From contig CAZIDN010000050.1 of NCBI GenBank assembly GCA_964537875.1, positions 1-27,119 on the forward strand: DNA of 27,119 bases, in the 5' to 3' direction. A program made the translations under genes and the position numbers. Positions 21,522-27,119 of the stretch are shown piece after piece. A model generated the notes under the pieces. That model made no database searches. It saw only the letters and a program-made list of their open reading frames with translations, and was not told where the DNA came from. Numbering within the stretch: the first letter of the stretch is position 1; each line of letters begins with the position of its first letter. Source of the DNA: JAPKZH01 sp964537875 (GTDB taxonomy: Bacteria; Acidobacteriota; Aminicenantia; Aminicenantales; UBA4085).

Positions 21522-23099
21522 GTGTCCAAGAAAAGAACGACGCTCTTCATATGTTTGGTTTTCCTTCTCTGGCCGCTCGTCCATGGCGGCCAGGAACAGG
21601 CGCCGGCCCAGGGCAAATCGTTGACATTGACCCTGGATGACTGCATTACCCGGGCCCTGCAGAAGAATCTCAGCATCCAGGTGGCGATCCTGTCGCCGCA
21701 GCTGTCCCAGGTTTCGTTGAACCAGGCGCGCGAGAAATATTATCCCTCGCTGTCGTTCAGCTATTCCGATCAAAACAACAAGAGCGCCTCGTATTCGTGG
21801 CTCGACGCTCCCGGGGCCCAGGCCCTCACGCTCCGTCAAGACTATTCCGGGTCGGTCAGCCAGCAGATCCCGATGGGAGGATCGATCTCTGTTCAAGTCA
21901 GCGGCAACAAGAACGACACCAACTCGCGCGGCCAGACGATCAATCCCCGCTATGGGGGCACGTTGACTTTCAATTTCAACCAGCCCCTGCTCCAGGGCTT
22001 CGGCTACAAGATCTCTAATTACAACATCCTCGTCTCCCGGAACAACCTGGATGTTTCCGAGACGCAGTTCATCAAAACAGTCCAGGACACTGTCTATAGC
22101 ATCACCCAAGCTTATTGGCAGCTCGTTTACAGCATTGAGAACCTGAAAGTCCAGCAGCTGTCCCTGCAGCTGGCCAGAGAGCTCTTAGCCAAGAATAAGC
22201 TCTCCGTGGAAATCGGGACGATGTCACCCATCGATCTCTTGAGCGCCGAATCCGAGGTGGCCTCCCGCGAAGCGAGCATTATCGCGGCCGAAGCGTCGGT
22301 GAAGAACAACGAAGACCAGCTGAAGATGCTCATCAACCTCTCGGAGGAAGAGGAGAAAGGGCTGCGGGAGGTGGTGGCTCTGGACAAACCGAAGCTCGAA
22401 GAGCAGAGAGTGAGCCTGGACGAGGCCCTTATGACCGCCATGCAAAAACGGACGGACTTGAAGATATCCCAAATCGGCCTCAAGAACCAGGAGCTGAGCC
22501 TCAGCTACACCAAGAACCTGCTCCTGCCGAACCTGAGACTCAGTGCGCGCTACTGGAGCCCGGGGGTCTCAGGAACGCAGATCGTCTATCAAGGCAACCC
22601 CCTCGACGGGATCGTCCTCAATAAGATTGTGCAAAGCAGCTCGCAGGCGTTGAAGGACGCCTTCAATTTCAAGTACAGGAACTGGTCGGTCAGCCTTTCC
22701 TTGGACATCCCTCTGAGCAACATGATCTCCAGGGCGAGTGCGGCCCAGGCCCAGCTCAACATGGACCAGGCGCTCTTGAACCTGAAGAACCAGGAAAAAC
22801 AGGTGGTCCTGGAGATCAGGACCGCCGTCCGGTACCTCGAGACGACCTATAAACAGCTCCAGGCTTTCAGGGCGGCCCGGGAGCTGGCCGAGAAGAAGCT
22901 CCAGGCCGAAGAAGATAAGCTCCGGGTCGGAATGAGCACGAATTATTTCGTCCTCCAGTACCAGCGGGACCTGACGACCGCCCGTGTGTCGGAGCTCAAT
23001 GCCGTCATCAGTTACAACCTGGCCCAGGGCGCTCTCGACCGCTCGACCGGGATGATCCTGGAAAAGAAGAATATTAAAGTTACCGATCTATTGAGATAA
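21522..23099 (+). CDS. TolC-family outer-membrane efflux channel (first)
   Basis: The 525-aa protein has a signal peptide (SKKRTTLFICLVFLLWPLVHGG) and two outer-membrane efflux (OEP) repeats with the pattern LTLDDCITRALQKNLSIQVA near the start and a second helical half from about residue 270. Long amphipathic helices and Asn/Ser-rich strands fit the TolC trimeric alpha/beta barrel. It would form the exit duct for MacAB. GTG 21522 is chosen because AAGGAGG lies seven bases upstream; an in-frame ATG at 21483 has no ribosome site and would bury the signal peptide. It lies 104 bases after the permease stop and probably belongs to the same operon. Confidence 0.9.
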   Translation: MSKKRTTLFICLVFLLWPLVHGGQEQAPAQGKSLTLTLDDCITRALQKNLSIQVAILSPQLSQVSLNQAREKYYPSLSFSYSDQNNKSASYSWLDAPGAQALTLRQDYSGSVSQQIPMGGSISVQVSGNKNDTNSRGQTINPRYGGTLTFNFNQPLLQGFGYKISNYNILVSRNNLDVSETQFIKTVQDTVYSITQAYWQLVYSIENLKVQQLSLQLARELLAKNKLSVEIGTMSPIDLLSAESEVASREASIIAAEASVKNNEDQLKMLINLSEEEEKGLREVVALDKPKLEEQRVSLDEALMTAMQKRTDLKISQIGLKNQELSLSYTKNLLLPNLRLSARYWSPGVSGTQIVYQGNPLDGIVLNKIVQSSSQALKDAFNFKYRNWSVSLSLDIPLSNMISRASAAQAQLNMDQALLNLKNQEKQVVLEIRTAVRYLETTYKQLQAFRAARELAEKKLQAEEDKLRVGMSTNYFVLQYQRDLTTARVSELNAVISYNLAQGALDRSTGMILEKKNIKVTDLLR

Positions 23100-23297
23100 C
23101 GGCGACGAAAGGATATTCTATAGCCCGGGAAAGAAGCTCCGATTTCTGTCTCGAGCAAAAAAGCCCGCTGCCGCCAATCCGACCGGACCGGATCGGGCCG
23201 AGTGAGACGCTTCTTCTCCCACAGAAATTTTGACAATCGTATTTCGATAGGATCAATGGAGTCGCTGAGAACGCGCCATAAAGGAGGTCTTGTCCAA

Positions 23298-24650
23298 GTG
23301 AAGAAGATAAATAAACGCTCCCCATGCCCCAAGACGTTTACAGGTTTATGGATAGGTCTTTTCCTGCTGATCCTTGTCCCATCGCTCGTCGCCGCCCAAG
23401 AAGAGATCCTGACCCTTGAGCAAGCCGTTCAGATGGCCTTGACCGGGAATGAGCGGGCTCTGGCCGCCGACGAACGGGTGGCGGCCGCCGAGTCGAGGCT
23501 GTCCAAGGCCCGGGCCTATTTCATGCCCAATATCAACGTCACCGGAAATTACACCCGCCGTCCTTTCGAGGTCCAGAGGACGATCGGCAATCAGCAAATC
23601 ATCGTCCAAAGCCTGAATGCCCTCTCCGGCGTCGCCTCGTTCAGCATGACCCTATTTGACGCCCGCAGCATCCCGACCCTGATCCAGACCAGTTCGGATC
23701 GAAGCTCGGAATGGTACGCCTCGGCTGAAAGCAAGCGGGGCCTCAGTTTTGAGGTCAGCAACGCGTTTCTCGCGACCTTGGGCGTAGATCAAATCTTGGA
23801 AGCGTCCAGGAACCGCTTGGACTACGCCAGGCAGAACCTGGAAGCCGCTAAAGCCCGGTATTCGGCCGGGCTGGTGTCGAGCAATGATGTGACCCGGGCC
23901 GAGCTTGAATACGCCACGGCCGAGCAAGGCGTCACTCAGGTCCAAGGCCAGGTCGAGACCACCTACCTCGAGCTCGGCTATCTTCTGAATAGCCCGATCC
24001 CGAAAAAATTGAAGGTTCCCGATTTTTTGCTCCAAACAGTCGAGGAGAAACCGCTGGTCGTCGATCAATTGATCCCGGAAGCCCAGGCCAGGCGGCCCGA
24101 TGTCATCTCCCTGCGCTGGAGGGCCAAAGCCCAGCGGGCGCTCGTTGTGGAGCCCCTCCTCAGATGGCTCCCCAGCTTGAGCCTCACGGGGAGGTATAGC
24201 TATACGAATGAAGCGGGGCTGACCGGCCAAAACACCAACTGGAATGCCGGTCTCAGCCTGAGCTGGTCCATTTTCGACGGCTTCACCCGCAACGGCGATT
24301 ACAGCGAGCGTAAGTCTTTGGCCCGTCAAGCCGACCTCGATGTCCAGTCGATTCTACGCCAGGTGGAGCTCGAAGTTCGCGACGCCCTGGTCTCTTTGAC
24401 CAACCAGCGGGCGACGCTCAAGCAGGCGACCGTTGCCTATGAAGTCGCCAAAAGAAATGCGGCGGAGACTGCCGAGCTCTACCGGCAGGGCTTGGGCACG
24501 GCCCTTCAGGTGGCGGACGCCAACGTCCGACTTTTTGAAGCCGAGCTGGCCCTTGTCCAAGCTCGTTACGGAATGGGAATAGCCTATCTAAGCCTCGAAG
24601 CCGCTCTTGGCCTGGACCCCTTTGGAAAGGAGCCGAAAATTGGAAATTAA
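23298..24650 (+). CDS. TolC-family outer-membrane efflux channel (second)
   Basis: The 450-aa protein has a signal peptide (core TGLWIGLFLLILVPSLVAAQ) and OEP repeats: ILTLEQAVQMALTGNERALA at the N-terminus and a second half beginning near VVDQLIPEAQARRPDVISLR. It is shorter than the first TolC and not closely similar outside the shared pattern, so it is a separate paralogue. GTG 23298 follows AAAGGAGG by 10 bases. The next gene (adaptor) overlaps its end by 11 bases, so this channel is dedicated to the RND pump. The 198 bases before it (23100-23297) hold a TTGACA (23230-23235) but no convincing -10, and no clear terminator. Confidence 0.9.
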   Translation: MKKINKRSPCPKTFTGLWIGLFLLILVPSLVAAQEEILTLEQAVQMALTGNERALAADERVAAAESRLSKARAYFMPNINVTGNYTRRPFEVQRTIGNQQIIVQSLNALSGVASFSMTLFDARSIPTLIQTSSDRSSEWYASAESKRGLSFEVSNAFLATLGVDQILEASRNRLDYARQNLEAAKARYSAGLVSSNDVTRAELEYATAEQGVTQVQGQVETTYLELGYLLNSPIPKKLKVPDFLLQTVEEKPLVVDQLIPEAQARRPDVISLRWRAKAQRALVVEPLLRWLPSLSLTGRYSYTNEAGLTGQNTNWNAGLSLSWSIFDGFTRNGDYSERKSLARQADLDVQSILRQVELEVRDALVSLTNQRATLKQATVAYEVAKRNAAETAELYRQGLGTALQVADANVRLFEAELALVQARYGMGIAYLSLEAALGLDPFGKEPKIGN

Positions 24651-25812
24651 GCGAATAGAAAAAACGCTGGTGTTCATGGTGGCCGTCCTGATCCTTGTCT
24701 TTACCTCCTGCAAAAAGGGCGATGGTTCCTCACCCCAGGGAAAACGGGGAGGATCGAGCTTCGACAGGTCGAGGATCCAATATCCTGTTGAAGTCGAACC
24801 GGTGACGATGCGGTCTCTGGTCTACACGGTCAATGCCGTCGGGTCGATCGATGCCTTCGAGAAAGTCCAGGTTACGGCCCGCGTCTCGGGCGTGGTCGAT
24901 CGGGTTCTTTTTGCCGAAGGAAACACCGTAAGCGTCGATCAAGTGCTCGTGGAAATCGAGCCGGAACGCTACCGGCTGGCGGTTGAAGCCGCCCAGGCGT
25001 CCTATGAGAAGGCCCTGGCCTCAAAGGCCGATGCCGAGGCCGGGTTGAAGCGGCGGGAGACGGTCATCAACCAGACCCCAGGCCTGATCCCGGGCGAAGA
25101 GCTTGAGACTTGGAGGACCAAGGTCCTGCTGGCGATGTCGGACGTCGCCCAAACCCTGGCCGCCCTCAACCAGGCTAAGCTCAACCTTCATGATGCCTAT
25201 GTCAGAGCTCCTTTTTCCGGGATCCTCCAAACCCGGACCGTACAGACAGGCCAGTATGTCCAGGTCGGGACCGTCATGGCCACCCTTGTCCGCCGGGATC
25301 CTCTGCTTCTTCGTTTCAGAGTCCCCGAGCGCGACGCCAGCCGGCTCCGGCCGGGCATGCCGGCCAACTTCAAGATGCGCGACGATGCGCGAGAGTTCAG
25401 CTCGAAGATCGTCCATGTCGCCGACGCCGCCGATGAAGTCTCCCGGATGGTCCCCATCACGGCCGAAATCAAAGACTCAAGGGACCCGGTCTTGCGGCCG
25501 GGAGCATTCGCCGAGATCACGATTCCGGTGAGCACGGCCCGGTCCTCGCCTGTCATTCCTCAGATCGCCATCCGCCCCAGCGAACGGGGATTTATCGCCT
25601 ACGTTGTTGAAAATGACGCGGCCGTGGAGCGCATCTTAACGCTGGGGATGAGGACTGCAGACGGCCAAGCGGAAGTCCTGTCCGGGCTCAAGGCGGGGGA
25701 TATCCTTGTCGTTCGCGGAGCCGAAGCCCTGCGGAACGGCGTCCCGGTGAGAACCGGCCCGCCCCAGGATCCGGGCGCCAAGGCTCCGGAGAAGAAGCCG
25801 AAGAGCCGCTGA
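24640..25812 (+). CDS. RND efflux adaptor (membrane fusion) lipoprotein
   Basis: The 390-aa protein starts with TTG at 24640 (AAAGGAG seven bases before) inside the end of the second tolC. Its N-terminus has a hydrophobic stretch ending FTSC (Cys24), so it is probably lipid-anchored in the inner membrane like AcrA. The lipoyl halves are at VTARVSGVVDRVLFAEGNTV and YVRAPFSGILQTRTVQTGQY, flanking a fairly short hairpin (about residues 105-180). Beta-barrel (RFRVPERDASRLRPGMPANF) and membrane-proximal domains follow, ending with a Pro/Lys-rich tail. Together with the pump that starts 28 bases later and the preceding TolC it forms a tripartite efflux system. Confidence 0.92.
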   Translation: MEIKRIEKTLVFMVAVLILVFTSCKKGDGSSPQGKRGGSSFDRSRIQYPVEVEPVTMRSLVYTVNAVGSIDAFEKVQVTARVSGVVDRVLFAEGNTVSVDQVLVEIEPERYRLAVEAAQASYEKALASKADAEAGLKRRETVINQTPGLIPGEELETWRTKVLLAMSDVAQTLAALNQAKLNLHDAYVRAPFSGILQTRTVQTGQYVQVGTVMATLVRRDPLLLRFRVPERDASRLRPGMPANFKMRDDAREFSSKIVHVADAADEVSRMVPITAEIKDSRDPVLRPGAFAEITIPVSTARSSPVIPQIAIRPSERGFIAYVVENDAAVERILTLGMRTADGQAEVLSGLKAGDILVVRGAEALRNGVPVRTGPPQDPGAKAPEKKPKSR

Positions 25813-25840
25813 GGAATCGGATGGATAGAGGAGCGAGATC

Positions 25841-27119
25841 ATGAATCTTACGGAAGTCTGCGTCAAAAAGCCTGTCCTCGCCTGGATGCTCATGGCCGCC
25901 ACCGTCGTCTTCGGCATCGTGGCCGCATCCCGGATCGGAATCAGCCAGTTCCCGGACGTCGATTTTCCCAACATCTCGGTTTCCGTGAGCTGGCCGGGCG
26001 CGGCGCCCGAAGTCATCGAGAATGATATCGTCGAAGTCCTGGAAGAATCCCTGAGCCAGGTCGAAGGCGTCCGGAGCCTGACTTCGAACTCACGGATGGG
26101 GTCGGCGAACATCACAGTCGAAATGGAGCTGTCGAAGGATGTCGATGTCGCCATGCAGGATGTCCAGGCCAAGGTCTCGCAGGCCCAGCGGTCGCTGCCT
26201 AGGGATATCGACCCTCCCACCATCTCCAAATCGAACCCGGAAGACCAGCCGATCATGATGATTTCCTTGGTCGGCCCGTTCCCCGCCCGCGTCCTCAGCG
26301 ATTATATCCAGTACAGCCTGAAAGAAAAACTCCAGACCATTCCCGGGGTGGGCGAGATCTCGGTGATGGGCGTCCAGGACCGCAACGTCCGCGTCTGGCT
26401 GGACGCGACCAAGCTCGATGAAAAGGGCTTGACCGTCAGGGACGTCATCCAGGCCCTCCAGCGCGAGCACGTCGAGCTCCCCGCCGGCCGTTTGGAAACC
26501 AGGGGCAGGGAAGTCAATGTCCGCGTCCTGGGCGAGGCCATCGATATCGAAACGCTGAGACACATCGTCGTCCGCGAGGTCAGTGAAAGCCCCATCTATT
26601 TAAGCGACGTATCGCTGGTCGAAGACGGCTTCGACGATGTCCGCCGGATGGCCCGGGTCAACGGTGTTCAAGCCCAGGGGATCAGCGTGAAAAAACAGCG
26701 CGGGGCCAACGCCGTGGCCGTAGCTAAAAAGGTCCGGGAGGCTCTCGACGGCTTCCGCAAGACCATGCCCCAGGGCATGAGCATCAACGTCGTCTTCGAC
26801 ACGACGAGATTCATCGAGGATTCGGTCAAGGAAATCCAGCTCGAACTCGTCCTGTCCGTCATCCTGACCGCCCTGGTCTGCTGGATGTTCCTCGGCTCCT
26901 TTTCCAGCACGCTCAACGTCATCCTGGCCATACCGATGTCCCTGATGGGGACGATCGCCATCATTTATTTTCTGGGATTTACCTTCAATACGTTTACCTT
27001 GCTCGGATTGGCCCTGGCCGTCGGCATCGTCGTCGACGACGCCATCATGGTCATGGAGAATATCTTCCGCCACCGCGAAGGAGGAAAAGGGCTGGTCAAG
27101 GCCGCCTTGGAGGGGACCA
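25841..27119 (+). CDS. RND efflux pump (HAE1/AcrB family), cut by the window end
   Basis: 426 codons are seen, less than half of a typical protein of about 1,030 aa; the frame is open to the end. The first membrane helix (PVLAWMLMAATVVFGIVAAS) is followed by the porter domain (FPDVDFPNISVSVSWPGAAP, VEGVRSLTSNSRMG, and IPGVGEISVMGVQDRNVRVW). The next helices begin near LSVILTALVCWMFLGS. The proton-relay motif GLALAVGIVVDDAIMVMENI carries Asp399 and Asp400, matching the paired Asp residues of AcrB helix 4. It is a proton-driven exporter of hydrophobic or amphipathic compounds. GAGGAG precedes ATG 25841. Confidence 0.94.
   Translation, partial: MNLTEVCVKKPVLAWMLMAATVVFGIVAASRIGISQFPDVDFPNISVSVSWPGAAPEVIENDIVEVLEESLSQVEGVRSLTSNSRMGSANITVEMELSKDVDVAMQDVQAKVSQAQRSLPRDIDPPTISKSNPEDQPIMMISLVGPFPARVLSDYIQYSLKEKLQTIPGVGEISVMGVQDRNVRVWLDATKLDEKGLTVRDVIQALQREHVELPAGRLETRGREVNVRVLGEAIDIETLRHIVVREVSESPIYLSDVSLVEDGFDDVRRMARVNGVQAQGISVKKQRGANAVAVAKKVREALDGFRKTMPQGMSINVVFDTTRFIEDSVKEIQLELVLSVILTALVCWMFLGSFSSTLNVILAIPMSLMGTIAIIYFLGFTFNTFTLLGLALAVGIVVDDAIMVMENIFRHREGGKGLVKAALEGT

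Noticed and set aside
23230..23258. TTGACA as promoter of the second tolC
   Set aside because: The -35 is perfect, but the hexamers at 16-18 bases (ATCAAT, TCAATG, CAATGG) are poor -10 boxes.

Overview
The window is about 27 kb of GC-rich, densely coding DNA from a Gram-negative bacterium. Outer-membrane lipoproteins, two TolC-type channels, a MacAB transporter and an RND pump all imply a double membrane. Isoprenoid precursors are made by the MEP pathway (ispE, ispD and ispF are present). The mix of a proteobacterial-style lolB/ispE/tRNA-Gln/prs/rplY/pth block, a Firmicutes-style radA/yacL/ispD/ispF block and a small secreted beta-barrel family suggests an uncultured Acidobacteriota-like lineage such as Candidatus Aminicenantes. 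That placement is inference; no rRNA is present to prove it.

Region 1 (1-11065, plus strand) is housekeeping. A hairpin-rich dispersed repeat precedes a 39-aa membrane peptide gene with its own promoter and probable terminator. A second promoter then leads into a small membrane protein, a LolB-like lipoprotein, ispE, tRNA-Gln, prs, rplY, pth, rpsF, rpsR, rplI, dnaB, radA, a YacL-like PIN/TRAM protein, ispD and ispF. Genes are tightly packed and several overlap. The tRNA-Gln gene supplies the ispE stop codon.

Region 2 (11066-16584) is accessory. It holds a minus-strand unit of one or two tiny proteins with a strong terminator, a second copy of the dispersed repeat, a secreted M14-type metallopeptidase with Ca-binding-like loops and altered active-site residues, and a C-terminal remnant of a small secreted protein. 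It continues with an XdhC/MocA molybdenum-cofactor pair (the xdhC 3' end is built from a hairpin-rich element), an intact small secreted beta-barrel protein and a terminator.

Region 3 (16585-27119) is an envelope-stress and efflux locus. An ECF sigma factor, a zinc-finger anti-sigma factor and a Spy/CpxP-like periplasmic protein are chained by start/stop overlaps to a MacA adaptor, a MacB-type ATPase and permease, and a TolC channel. A second TolC, a lipoprotein adaptor and an RND pump (cut by the window end) follow. The likely logic is that envelope damage is sensed by the anti-sigma and Spy-like proteins, and the released sigma factor drives a periplasmic chaperone and efflux.

No CRISPR array, transposase, phage gene or rRNA was seen. 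The most unusual items are the modular repeat with compensatory hairpin changes, the element-derived XdhC tail, the tiny minus-strand genes, the atypical M14 peptidase and the fused sigma/chaperone/efflux operon.
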